Part shown: one piece after another, positions 12,901-24,359 of the stretch
Layout of the letters: each line of letters opens with the position of its first letter
How positions within the stretch are numbered: the first letter of the stretch is position 1
NCBI GenBank assembly: GCA_002812745.2
Contig: NCSJ02000019.1
Coordinates: 124,001-188,000, forward strand
Direction of reading: 5' to 3'
Length of the DNA: 64,000 bases
From: Scytalidium lignicola
Taxonomy: Eukaryota; Ascomycota; Leotiomycetes
Notes under the pieces: generated by a model
The model's input: only the letters and a program-made list of their open reading frames with translations
Database searches by the model: none
What the model was told of the DNA's origin: nothing
Position numbers and translations under genes: made by a program

Positions 12901-13680
12901 CATGCCCCGATTCGAGACAGCCCATCTGGACAGTTTGCTGCGAATGATCAGGTTGCACTTGAGCACGATCTGCCAAACTGCTAAGAGAAAGCGAGCAAAG
13001 GAGGGGAAGAGGGTTTGTTTCAGATGAGGATCACTGGACCTCGCGTGTCGAGGCTCTCGAGTTCTAACGCGACATGTGAGAATGGCCCAACGTCTTGTGC
13101 TGTGCGGTCGTCCATCAACGGTTGCCCAACGCCCTGCTTTCCAGATGACTTGTTCAGAGCTTGTGGTCGGTGGACCTGTTGTTTCGACGTGTTGATGTCG
13201 AGTTGTCGCGTGGTCGTGTTGTCGCCTTGCAACATGATGCTGCCTGTTGTCTATCTCTCTTGTCTTGACAACTCTTGTGACTTCGATGACTCCCTTTGTT
13301 GCCTTCCATACTGCTTCACCCCTCCTCCTCTGCCATCCATCCCTCACTCTTTGTTCACCCACGCGCAAGTTGAAACGTGGGACCGGAGACTCTTCTCCTA
13401 CATCCCACGTCCTATGTGCTTTCCCCCGATCATTATTCCGATCTTTTTACGCGCCGCGGGTAGCCGGCGAGATTCCAGATTCCAGAAAACCGGACATCCC
13501 ACTCTGCATTGAAAATTCCCCACATCACCCCGGCTAAACTCCGAGGCCTCCTTCCTTGCCAATTCTCACCGCCCTTCATCTTTTCCTTCACCGCCCAGCA
13601 TATTGAAGGAATCTAATTAATTACTCCGCACACCCCTAATAGAACACATCGCAGACAGACNAAAAGAACCGCAAAACAAA
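9985..13680. other. Gene-poor upstream region of the small conserved gene
   Basis: The region contains a TA repeat (about 10058-10073), a (CTTGGTT)n tandem (10126-10152), a TG repeat (10335-10352) and a CACTCC-type repeat (10793-10815). An N beside an A-run lies at 10926. A TGTACTGTACGT motif sits at 10739-10750. No frame here has recognisable protein similarity, and the 100-165 residue frames at 11.5-13.5 kb look random in composition. A long 5' leader or distal promoter for the minus-strand gene at 9984 is possible. Confidence 0.55.
10126..10152. repeat. (CTTGGTT)n heptanucleotide tandem repeat
   Basis: About 3.9 units of CTTGGTT, just upstream of the small conserved gene at 9984. Confidence 0.85.
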
Positions 13681-16600
13681 ATCAAAATGCTACTAAATTC
13701 AGAAGATTAACAGCATTGATAATAAACGTATAGTAACCAAAGAATAAGAACCAGAAACAGTCGAACGGTTGTGCTGTAAAGCAAAATTCATGCAGAGCAA
13801 AATCTTTTCTGTGTACACACATACGGCGTCTCGCAGAAATCTCGGTTTTGTACTTCCGAGAGTCATGATGAGATCGGAGATAGCCTGATAGGTCTCCTCG
13901 CATCGAGGTATTGATTCTTTTCCTTGTCGCGCTGTGATTGATAATGATTCATGCAAAGCTGGAACACCAAAAACAATACCAATGTCGATCAGGGTTCTAG
14001 ATTCCGATCTGCATCCGCATGGCGTTGTAGATCATTGAGGCACTGCTGCCCTTCCAGAACTGTCATCCTGTCATCCTCCATCCATCTACCGTATCCGTCT
14101 CTCTATCGTGTAAACGAGCAGCCTCCCAATGCCCCCCGAAAGATGCACTACATGCCTAGAAAGGATTGAACAATACAGTAATGTACGATAACAACAGCTG
14201 CAAAATCTTTCGCAATGATTAGAAGATGAGCTGCACCAAGCCGTGCAGGCGTCACCCTCAAGCTTGAAGTCATGTTTTTGAAGCCATGTTCTGATGTCGC
14301 TGACCGCTTCACCGTGCATGTGTATCTGCATGATCTTTCTCGGTCATAATCTCTGGTGGGCAAATAATTGACCAAGAATTGAGTTGCAGTTGTCGGCCAT
14401 TTTGAACGCAGTCAAGTGATAGCGTATGAAGGCCCGAGCCGCTTCTACCTAAACCAAAATAATCGCTGCTGTTCATCCTCAACCCTGCGTACTGTTGCTC
14501 CTGTGCTTAACCTTAACTAGTCGAACTTAGAGATCTTGAATAGTGGCTACCTTAACTTCTAATTCCCTTGCTTTCCTTATCAAACGCTACGCCAACAGAA
14601 CAATAGACAAAGCCAGTTATGATGAACGCTCCAAATGGGCTCGCAGGGTCTCTATTTTGGCCACAATCCTCACGAACGTAGCCTCGAGAAGCTTTAACCT
14701 TTCAGCAAGTGTCACAAGAGAGTTCATTGTGTCTGTCCAACTACGACGTCCATGAGATGTTCCTATTAATTAGCCTCTTTAGATATCGTGTGTGGCCAGT
14801 CAGACTCTTTCACCCAAAAAAGATAACCCCTTACGTCCTAAAGCGCTAATTTAGTTGTGGAAAGATATTAAGTGGTCTCTATAAAACGCGTCTAAAAAAC
14901 TTTAACGCATCCTTACTTGTTACACCATGCTCCTAGCGCCAGAGTCGATTCGGTTCTGAAAATGGGTCGTTGGATAGTAAAAGAGCGTTCGAAGATAGGG
15001 GCGTCAAGAATGCCTATAATCGTAAATCTGTTGACTTGACATTCTCATCTTCCTCACTTGCCATCTTCCTAGGTCCACCTCTGAATCCTGTCCATGGGCA
15101 GTTTTTAGTGTCTCCGAGGGCCATCCTCATGATATATCTCCTCGTTCAGCCCCATGACTATTCTCTCCTTTATCTTCTAAGTCGATATCTGGGCCTTCCT
15201 TGCTACTGTCTGAGCCGTCAGCCAGATTTATTGATTCACTATATGCATCCTTTAATTCTCTTAATAAATTTCTGATCTCACGTTGAATGCCATAAAAGTT
15301 GAGTTTTCATAACATAATCACAGTGCGCTGTAGAGTAGCCATTAGGGATCTCGACCACGGTTTTATAGCTCTATACTCGCTCAAACCTGACCCAAAAGTT
15401 TCCTGCCCTAGGTATCTAGAATGAAAGTCATCTAGGACGGCTCGTGTATAGAGATCTCCAGAGACGTCTTCTGGCCCTATTGGATCTAATGATCATCATA
15501 TGCCTGTACTGTTAGTCATATACGTGCTGATACTGTCCCCTCACGTCGACCTAATTTACGATGAAGTTTCTGATCCTCTCTCTCGTTTGCCAAAAAATAG
15601 TTCAGGTCAGTAGGGAAGAAGAAAAAGAAGGATGGGTTGTAAGGACCGTCGAAATTGCGATGGCAGGTCCGCAGGGTGCTATAGCGTTGTGCCGTGCCGT
15701 TTGTTTTAAAAATCCATAAGTCCATCCTCGAGCGTGGTCTCAAACTATTGTCGGTCAGTATTTCTTTAATCCTTCACAAACCAAAAGTCTGGTGGTCTAC
15801 TTACAGTGATATCCCTGTTACTAATAATGTGGCACATGTCTGCTGGGCTAGCTCCACAATGCCGGCACTTGATGTGGTGCTCTGTTCTTACTTGAACCTT
15901 CATTGTGTTACTAAAGTCAGATATGCTTGACGCTTGTGTGAGAGACACAAGATAATTCGCGTTGCTCCCAATATCATTTCCATCTCTACGTTCTCTTTTA
16001 ATTCCAGAGGGAGAAGACCTAGACAAGTTCTTTCCATGTGACAATTATGATTCTCTAAGAATCGCCTCTGTAGGTAGAGGGAATATTAATGCTTCTCATA
16101 TAGGAGTATAGGTATGAATCTCAAGCTTATAGATGTTGACAATCTTACATTGATGGCACAACCTTTTATATTACCAGTTATTGAAGCTCTCTTACTAGAA
16201 TTATATCCTCAATTAGTGACCGCTCATAATCACAAATTATAACGTTCCTTTTAGTGTTTGATAATATATATAACGTGGCTTAGAATAGAGATAAATAAAT
16301 GGAGATAAAGGGTGGAGATTAAGGATCACATGTCCTGGGTTTGATTAAAAAGTAGGTGTGGCATACTGACTTTAACTTGCTACTTTTGCGGGGATTCTAT
16401 ACTGTCTGAAAAAGAGCGTGTATTTAATAGGATTCTATGGAGAAATTAGTTATATCACGAAATACTTTATAAAGTTAGGGAAAGATAGTCTCTTAGACGG
16501 ACACAGCATTTCTGCGTAGCATTAATACTTGTAGGTAATGTCACAGTAGCTTAAGATAATGCTGGCTCTGGTGATTTACGCAGGATACGCTGTTGCATTA

Positions 16601-16900
16601 CTGTATTCAGAAGAGGCTATATAAGCAGTGTCATGTTCAAGTTTTAATGAATTCTTTTAAATGATACATTTACAGGTTAGCCAATGGCACCAATAGAACA
16701 CTGGTGTGTAGATCCAGGACCTACGATGCCACTTTCACAAAGACTCAGATTTATATGAACCACATAGGGCATTGGTGTGTCACTGAGTTATTGCTGTTAC
16801 ACCAATAAAAATAATGCGCAAAAAATGGTCCAAAATGGACTATATCCTAACTACCCAGACCTAAAAGCACCTAACATTATACACTAATCGCTCCAAGTTT
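13681..16900. pseudogene. AT-rich decayed sequence with fragmentary minus-strand coding remnants
   Basis: Composition turns AT-rich here. Minus-strand frames keep pieces of protein-like text broken by stops. One is near 15270-15190 (EIRNLLRELKDAYSESINK). Another is at 16044-15766 and includes a Cys-rich patch (CRHCGASPADMC). A third is near 14730-14660 (SLVTLAERLKLLEATF). None forms a gene model. They may belong to one decayed mobile element or to dead fungus-specific genes. I could not assign a family, and I saw no terminal repeats by eye. Confidence 0.4.
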
Positions 16901-16930
16901 GCCTAGCTTTTGATGTCTTCTTTCGAATTC

Positions 16931-18650
16931 TCATACAATTACTAGTTCTAATACTCTCTTTACTATAGTAGTATCGCTAGATATCTCCGCTGCCTTACGC
17001 TTCTCTGTCATCCTTCCAGCCTTCTGCACCCTTAAAACTGCAGTACGATTATTGATCGTATATACTAAAAAGGGCTTAGATATACAATCTTTTAGAGTAA
17101 CTGCGCTAGCAATAGGAATCTCCTTGAATACTCCACGTGACAGCACCTTATTTGAAGAAGAGCCTTGGTGAAGGCCAGTCAATTGGCCATGTTCTGTCAT
17201 TAGAATATAACCTTTATGCCTAGCTAATTTATATGTAGCGTGTTGAGAAATGATATGTATACACCGACTTCTCCTTGCCCAAAATTCGTACTGGCACTCG
17301 TGATATTTCTACTCCCTACTTTATACTTCCTAAGCATAGCCAAAGTAGCAATCTTTTGATTCGAGAACACCTTTTGTCACCTTTTTCTTAACCATCCGTT
17401 CAGCCACTAAAGTACTAGATTCGAAGATCTGCTAGCTCAATTCCGACAAAACACACGTCTCATCACCCGGGTCTTCCTTGCCGGGTTCTTCCTCATTTGA
17501 TTCAGGTACTTCTGCCAGTACTAAAAGAGCTAAACTCCTACTGTTTCTGGCTCTTCTTACACGGTGTCATTTAGCCTCCCCAGGAAACATTAGAACCGGG
17601 CTTCCAAACCAAACTTGATATGGAGTGGTTCCAACAGGTAAAGATGACAGCTAGATTGTATTTAAAGCTCGAACGATTAAAGGATGATATAATACCCATT
17701 TATTCAGATTATCAGGTGTAGCAGCTGCAGCTTGACAAGCCCGAAGCCTTGTTTTAGCAACCTTATTAGCTTGCTCAACAAATGATAAGCTCTTCCATTC
17801 ACCACCTAGGCCTTACAGCGTTCGCACAAGGGCAAATCCTCCCCTTTAAATTCAGTACCCTTATCACAACACCTACCAATTTATTAGTAAAGTAGAACAA
17901 GAGTACCTAGTAAAAGAGAATCACAGTTTCTGGGGTTCTCTATTATCATCATCTATCCAGCTTTATAATTCATCTTGAATACCTGGTGCCGTCTTATCCT
18001 TAAGTGGCCAAAGCCATATAAACCTCGTAAAACGATCCTTCATTGGAGTATCCAATTAAATTCACCGGCTGGAGTAGTCTATCATTATTGATATATGAAG
18101 ATATATTATTATTGGTGCTAAGGTATATAGTAAAATCCATGAGATCAATGACTAATCTATGGAGCTTGTATATTATAGTGCCTATAGCCGTACTATAAAT
18201 CAGACATCCTTAAGAATAGGGCGTTTGTATATGCTATAGACTTTATCCTATGTCTTGTCCAATAAAATAGTTAATATATATAAGGTAATTGCTTACATAC
18301 CAAAATGAATCAAACTCTTATGAGTAGCTAATTAATTCGAAGGTATCTGCGTAGCACACAGCGTACCTAGGAGGAATCTGTTTACGGGCTTTGGTATACT
18401 CCTTCCAATATATCCGACCCTCTTAAAGCTCATACTTAGACAAAACCGTATGCTTATCATTGCTGTCAACTTGTCTTAAGGCAACTGTATCGCTAGATAG
18501 CCATGCTGTGGGATTTTCTAGATGATCCTTATATATCATTCTCTGCCTAGCACTTAGAATAAAACGATCTTGTCTCATCCTCCAAGGACCAATTCCCATG
18601 CGCAGAGTAGGACAAGCTACACTTTTACTAAAACGATTAATTATTTTCAT
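16931..18650 (-). mobile_element. Decayed LTR-retrotransposon relic with integrase-like region
   Basis: Reading the minus strand, an integrase-like core is visible despite stops and frame breaks. A D-x-GTEFKGED block at 17865-17836 resembles the catalytic (S/D)-x-GTEF of LTR-element integrases. It is followed by text like EQANKVAKTRLRACQAAAAT and then LPVGTTPYQVWFG, which is typical after the integrase core (P-x-x-VWFG). An 89-codon open segment remains at 17200-16931. Several stops fall where Gln or Arg is expected (TAG at 17434-17432), which fits C-to-T decay. I saw no intact reverse transcriptase and no LTR pair. Copia versus Gypsy cannot be decided. Confidence 0.6.
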
Positions 18651-18824
18651 GTAGATCTATTGATTAATAGCTAGATTAACAGGACTGGGATCTAGTGAAA
18701 GCATGAATATATTCTAATTGTTAATTAGTGCTTTTAAAAATGAGTGTTTTAAAGACAGCCTTAGGTATTATTCAGCTGAACGATAAGTTATAATTAGTCA
18801 ATTAGGTATGAGGTAGCAGCCTGG

Positions 18825-18918
18825 CTGCAAAATGTCCCGCTCAACGGAACCTCTTTCGCACCATATCTGTGAAGGTCAACCTCCCCAGCTTTAACAAGCT
18901 CCCGAAGATATTTAGACA
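18825..18918 (-). pseudogene. Short coding relic (YLRELVKAGEVDLHRYG motif)
   Basis: An uninterrupted minus-strand segment reads SKYLRELVKAGEVDLHRYG followed by AKEVPLSGTF. The LVKAGxVDLHxYG pattern recalls a segment seen in fungal ankyrin or incompatibility-type accessory proteins. I cannot extend it into a gene. It is best taken as a dead fragment just outside the retrotransposon relic. Confidence 0.3.
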
Positions 18919-19518
18919 TAACTAAGGTACAGTATGAAAAAAGCCGAGATAATCAAGAATTTTGTAGAATAATTGTGTGTAGTAACAGTAACCTTACTAA
19001 CTTAATTCGACGATGGCGGGGGAGGTTACCGGTACTGTAGTCGGGTTAAATAGAGGTGGGGAATTTGCTTGGTTCGTTCGAGCTCCTTCCTCTTTTTATT
19101 TTAGGATGCCCAGCGCCATCAATACGACGATTTCCCTGGCCGTCTCGTTTGGTGGATGGATGGATGCTCCCAGATTTCGACTCCTCGCGCTGCCCTTGAA
19201 TTTGAGTTACGGGCTTGCGGCACTGTATCGCTGCATCATGAGTGGTCCGCAGATGGATCCGGGGTGGACCATATGGATAATCATATGATAAAGGCTTAAG
19301 TTAAGTTTAGCTAAAGACGATTACTACTTTCATACTGTCTTACAGTACTCATGGATCTTGTAGTCTCGTGTTGCCAGCTGAGTGGTGGTGTTGGCTCTTG
19401 GTCGATTCTAATATTCGAAAATACCAAATTTACTAATGGCAACTTTTTGTTTCTGCTTTTGGGATACAAGATATCATCGGACCCTCTCTAAGAGCAAGAC
19501 CAAGACTCTCCATCTTAA

Positions 19519-21070
19519 TTATACTGCGCAATTCCTCCGTTCAGCATCATCCACACTTTCCTGCCAGTTGAGCCTCACAAGTGCACCGCCCTCAACTCCC
19601 GTGACCATGATCAACGCCACTGTGACCCCGGTCCACAGACCTTCCAGACCCCAATGCAGCCGAAATGCGGTCCACAGGCAAAGGGGCATCGCAACGACAT
19701 AGTAGCACGACAGATTCACCCAGCCGCCAATCGACTGTCGGCCAATTCCCCGGAGCGCCCCATTACAGTACGCTGCCAGACCGTCGAAGAGCTGCATGAC
19801 GGCGACAAGCGGCAGTGTGCGCGCCACCAAAGCAATGACTTCCGCATCGTGGGTGAAAATGCGCGGCAGGTAGTTGCGCAGCGAGAAGAACAGAGTCGCG
19901 TTTGTCGCTGCTGTCACAAATGTTCTAACGAAAGCCACCACCGCTGACAGTTTCGCGAGGCTGGTAGATCCAGCACCGATATGCTGTGCTACTCGGGTGG
20001 AGGTTGCGACGCTGATCGAGAAGGGGATCTGCCACAGCGCACCGTTGAGAGTGGCGAGAATGGTCTGCGCGGCAAGATGGGCGGTGGATAGATATGCGGC
20101 GGCGAGGACCAGAATCTCGAAGGCCAGGTACTCGGCTTCAACCATCAGAAGCCCGGGTAGAGCGAGGCGCAACATGGGACCCCAATTTTGCAGGGCCGCG
20201 GAAGTAATGCCACTCCAGCATTCGCGGCCGCGAGGAAGGAGCATTACATAGGCTATGAGAGAGACCGGGAGTAAGGTTTGGGTTGTGGCAACAGCAATTG
20301 GTGCTCCTACAAAGCCCCAGTCTAAGACCTTTATTAATACAGGAATTAGCGGGAAATTCCTCCCCAGTATACCATTGAGGGTTGATACTTACCCAGACGC
20401 AAATCCAACTTGCGAGTATATTCACAGAAGCCCCCATGGAGAGGATGTATGTGATAGGTAAGAAGATTCCTTGAGCAGTCAACAGCCTCTTCCCTGCCTC
20501 GAAAGCGGCAGCGCCGGGAATACCACAGATGAGGACTCTCAGATACAGCCCAGCAAGGGCAGCTGTCCGCGGGTCGGGGAGAATACTGCCTAGGAGGTGA
20601 GGAGCGCTGAACCAGAGCACCGCGATGGGGATACCAATGCACCACAGAAGCAGGACCATCCTCTGGACATGCAATCCGATGAGCGTCTTGTTTCCGGACC
20701 CCCAAGCCTAGGCGCAGAGGGTGTCGAGACTCGTGGAGAGGCCTTGGAGAACGACGAAGCCCGTAATATTTGCGGTCATGCTCGCGACGCTCACAGCGCC
20801 CAGCTCGATCTTGCCACGACCGCCGACGACGATTATGCTGGTCAGGTTAAGGGAGAACTGCAAGAGGTTGGCAAGGACGAGTGAGCTCGAGTATCGGCTC
20901 AAAACTTTGAATTCGTCTTTCCAGTCCGATTTCTCCGTGCCCTGGATGTTCCTCAAAAGAGACGTCGTCTCCGAGGTTTCTTCCGGGACTTCATGGTACA
21001 TATGTCGGTTGTCGTGCTTCTTAGATGTGTTGAATTGCGAACTCGAGCTGTTCCATTTGTCCACGGCCAT
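19519..21070 (-). pseudogene. MATE-family multidrug/toxin exporter gene with one in-frame TAG
   Basis: There are two exons, 21070-20393 and 20328-19519, with a GTAAGT donor and a TAATAAAG acceptor. Together they span 494 sense codons, the normal length for fungal MATE exporters. These are H+ or Na+ antiporters with 12 helices in the vacuolar or plasma membrane. Family features are visible: LQGLSTSLDTLCA, then AWGSGNKTLIGLHVQRM, LPGLLMVEAEYLAFEILVL and GIGRQSIGGWVNL. The only lesion is TAG at 20710-20708, exactly where the family has Gln (LC(A/S)QA(Y/F)G), so CAG changed to TAG. The rest is intact, GC-rich and in frame on both sides of the stop. Either the gene is freshly dead in this strain or this is a base-call error. 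It is head-to-head with the MFS permease gene. Confidence 0.85.
20708..20710 (-). other. Premature TAG stop replacing a conserved Gln codon
   Basis: The stop falls after codon 120 of the MATE reading frame, within the conserved LCAQAWG block at the end of the third membrane segment. CAG to TAG is a CpA to TpA change, the preferred context of repeat-induced point mutation (RIP). The following bases (GCT) do not match the known UGA-CUA readthrough context, so translation past it is not expected. Confidence 0.85.
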
Positions 21071-21955
21071 GGCTGCTCCGTGTCATGAAGCTGTGCGTCT
21101 GATATGGCAAGAATCATTATGTCGTTTTCCTCAAGGGAGTATATTCCTAAGCTGATAATTTCGCTTTTACGAAGCGGGCAAAGCCCAAAGGTGACCCATC
21201 CTGCACGATTATGTCGCCTGCTCCATAAGAAGAGTTAATGAAGTGTACTATATTGATAGAGTCCCGATGCACTACTCGACTACTGTTCAAGAGAGACGGT
21301 GATGATACAGTACCGACAACGTTTGTGTAGGCTATCTCCCCCAATGAATTCATTCGACCAATTACATCGTGACTTTTGTATGCGGAAGTAGCGACCCTAG
21401 CACGGCGATACAGTCCCGCCCGCGATACAGTCCCGCGATACAGTCCCGCGCCTAGATGACTGGCCAATGGCGGCATTTACTACACATTCCCCCCAAGTAC
21501 ACGCGACGTTCTAGCTGCAATTCTAGCGCTGTTACTATTGCTATTTGGCCGACAGTTGATGATATTCCATCCACATACCCAGTGCTTCGGGTTTCTTTCT
21601 AAGATTATTAGACTCATCCACTATAAATTTGGTTAAGTAATTGAGGCCTACCCTTTCACCACCAATGGTCAGCCCATCCCTGCCATATCTCCTGATATCG
21701 CCTCAACCCTTTGAACCCTCATGTTCTCTCTAGCTCAGAGCGCAATCCGAGATGGCTTGTTCTTATCGACCTTATCGGGGATCGGCCAGCAGCATGTCAG
21801 ATATAATATGTTCTATCAAGTCCTCCTGTACACAGATATACATTTATGAGAGCTGGTGTGAGCAATTCGCATCTCACACCTCATCGAGTTCCGTCCGATA
21901 ATTTCACTGTCTACCAAATTCGTAACTCTTCTTAGAGTCCGGCAAACCTAGGACA
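21071..21955. promoter_or_regulatory. Divergent promoter region between MATE and MFS genes
   Basis: This is an 885-bp head-to-head intergenic region. It contains a cluster of GATACAGTCCCGCG-type sites between 21255 and 21450. The three best copies lie 337-380 bp upstream of the MATE ATG and 506-549 bp upstream of the MFS ATG. The minus-strand frame at 21476-21147 is a translation of this repeat region, not a gene. Confidence 0.5.
21407..21450. repeat. Three tandem copies of GATACAGTCCCGC(G/C)
   Basis: Copies lie at 21407-21420, 21424-21437 and 21437-21450. On the minus strand they read CGCGGGACTGTATC, so adjacent copies give CGG direct repeats separated by 10 bp. Zn2Cys6 regulators bind CGG-type half sites. 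Degenerate relatives are at 21255-21268 (GATAGAGTCCCGAT) and 21304-21317 (GATACAGTACCGAC). Two further perfect copies lie at 24200-24213 and 24346-24359. Confidence 0.7.
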
Positions 21956-23802
21956 ATGGTGTCAGATCCAGAGAAAATCGAGCACAGCGTTGGTGCCGTC
22001 AATGCCCCTGCCGAGTCGGTTGCCGATGAGAAGCTCGCCGCTACTCGTGATTTCGATGGTGCATTTGCATTCCTCCGTAACGAGGCAGATGAATCAATCG
22101 TGGACGTGGACGAGAAGAAGCTGGTCAGAAAGATTGACTGGCTTGTGATGCCCATCCTGTTTGGTATCTATGTTTTGCAGTATATTGACAAAAGTTTGAG
22201 TACGTACACTGCAGTCAACTCGTAACCTTGTGTGCCCTGTACAGATTGTCACAGTACTAATACTAGTTTCCCAACAGTTAACTATGCCAATGTCATGGGT
22301 TTGACCAAAGACACGGGCATGACAGCTGCGGATTTCTCCTACCTGGCTACCTTCTTCTATGTCGCCTTCGCAGTCTTCCAGCCCGCTCATGCCTACCTCA
22401 TGCAGAGGTTTCCAACCGCAAAGTACTTGGCTGTGAATATTATTCTGTGGGGTGTCATGCTGGCCGGTAAGCCTTTCGCATTAAAATCACTCATAGAGAT
22501 ACCTGTTGTTGACATGCGTCCTTCTAGTTCACAGCTCTTGTCACAACTTCCCAGGCCTCATTGTTGTCCGTCTATTTCTCGGCACTTTTGAGGCTGCAAG
22601 TGCTCCGTGTTTGATCTTGATTACTGGCATGTGGTACAAGGTAATTATATTAACAAAAATCGCCACTATGACTTTTGAATTCTGACATTTATTTCTCCTA
22701 GCGTGCAGAACAGCCTCTGAGAGTTGGAATATGGTATCTGGGTGTTGGTGCTGGAACCATTATTGGAGCTCTTGCTTCCTACGGCTTTCAGTTCTACACT
22801 GAAAAGACTTTTAAGTCGTGGCAGGTAATCTATCAGCCTTCGATCTCTCATTTTAGAACTACACGACTAACNAAAAAAAAGATTATGTTCCTAATTTTCG
22901 GACTCATCACCATCGCTTGGGGTCTTCTTGTATATTTCATTCTACCCGATTCACCCATGACCTCGCATTTGACACAGAACGAGAAGATCTATGCCATCGA
23001 GCGTCTACGTGAAAACTTGACTGGAATTGAGAATAAGACGTTCAAAATGGAGCAGCTTAAGGAGACCATGTTCGACATGAAAACCTGGCTTATTGTCGTC
23101 ATTATTATTGCGGGTAATGTGCCTACAGGAGCGTCAGGAAGTTACTCTTCTACACTTATCAAGGGCTTTGGATACACCTCGAAGGAGTCTGCCCTTCTTA
23201 ATATCCCTAGCGGCGCCATCTCAATGATTGCTGTCATGGGCGCCTCTTGGTTTGCGGGTCGATTTAACAGCCGCGGTTGGGGTATCGTCGCTCTTCTCGC
23301 TCCTGGTGTCCTGGGTGGTGGTCTCATGGCCTTTCTCCCACGCCATAACAAGGCTGGTAAACTTGCGGGTATTTACCTTACCAGTATTTTTGGACCCAGT
23401 AAGACTCCCTCTCTCCCTCCCAAACCTCTTATATCGTATAATCTGACACCAAAATCCACAGATCTTGCAATGATGTATTCCTGGGCAGCAGCCAACTACG
23501 CCGGGCACACCAAGAAAGTCAGCATCAACGCAATCATTTTGTTTGCTTATGGCGCTTCCAATATTATTGGACCCCTAACCTTCACTGGGTACACTGCGCC
23601 AGAATATATCCCAGCTAAGGTCGCAATAATGGCCTGTCTAGCACTTGCAATTGTTGCTGCAATCATTCTAAGATACTGGTACGTCTGGGAGAACAAGCGC
23701 CGAGATCGTCGAGCAGCAGCGGAAGGCTACGTGCATGTCCAGGATATCGAGTTCATGGATTTGACGGACAAGCAGAACCCTGAGTTCAGGTATGCATTGT
23801 AA
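21956..23802 (+). CDS. MFS permease, allantoate/ureide (Dal5-like, anion:cation symporter) family
   Basis: Six exons join in phase: 21956-22199, 22278-22466, 22528-22640, 22702-22824, 22882-23398 and 23462-23802, giving 508 residues. The order of motifs fits the Dal5/ACS branch of the major facilitator superfamily. A charged N-terminus is followed by KIDWLVMPILFGIYVLQYIDK (first helix), then NYANVMGLTKD, NFPGLIVVRLFLGTFEAA, WYKRAEQPLRVGIWYLGVG and a C-terminal half ending in NKRRDR. Dal5 relatives import allantoate, ureidosuccinate, dipeptides or vitamins at the plasma membrane. The neighbouring carbamoyl hydrolase supports a ureido or N-carbamoyl substrate, which is inference. An N lies in the fourth intron at 22872, outside the coding sequence. 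GATACAGTCCCGCG sites flank the gene on both sides. Confidence 0.9.
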
Positions 23803-24199
23803 GAGCGGTTGAGGAGGGCTAGTTTTGAGGTAGTGCGCTTCTTAGACAGGTTACGGGCTTATGCATTTCGATATGCAGATAGAGAGAGGGGTTACTCATA
23901 GAACTAGTTCGGGAGTAGATAGCACACGCTACATGGAAATTCATCCAAACTATGATTTATACTTTCAATCTGAATCTGAAAAGATGCCGTAAAAGAGTTC
24001 CTGCCTTACATCGCGGTGTTGCATGTTATGTATGGTACGGAAAGATAATCTTCTCACCCAGTGAATCCAAACTTCTCCAAGTCTTCCCTTACTTACATAT
24101 CATCGCCCTATTTCCTCGCCGCCATTGCCTTTCCCATGATAACCCACGCACTTAGTATTATAGTTCATGCCACTATAAATTAAAGATCCATACTCCATT

Positions 24200-24213
24200 G
24201 ATACAGTCCCGCG
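24200..24213 (+). repeat. GATACAGTCCCGCG copy upstream of the hydrolase
   Basis: Perfect copy of the 14-bp motif found in tandem between the MATE and MFS genes, 760 bp upstream of the hydrolase ATG. Confidence 0.7.
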
Positions 24214-24345
24214 CGCCATATCATTACTGTGTACTATGACAGCTTTCGAACAAGTCTGCACCAAACATAGTTAAGGAAGGCACACTAAGATGCTTACAGT
24301 TAGTTCACCTTACTTATCTCCCCGTCTGCACATATCCCTGCGAAA

Positions 24346-24359
24346 GATACAGTCCCGCG
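24346..24359 (+). repeat. GATACAGTCCCGCG copy upstream of the hydrolase
   Basis: Second perfect copy in this intergenic region, 614 bp upstream of the hydrolase ATG and in the same orientation as the other copies. Confidence 0.7.

Noticed and set aside
12513..13512. Overlapping plus-strand ORFs of 144 and 165 codons
   Set aside because: Cys/Ser/Leu-rich composition from pyrimidine-rich DNA, no recognisable motif and no splice continuation.
16684..16760. Plus-strand text HWCVDPGPTMPLS, resembling a copia protease WxVDSGA site
   Set aside because: It lies on the opposite strand to the integrase relic and is followed at once by stops. The similarity is too short.
21147..21476. 109-codon minus-strand ORF upstream of the MATE gene
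   Set aside because: It covers the tandem GATACAGTCCCGCG copies and has no protein similarity. It is better explained as a promoter.
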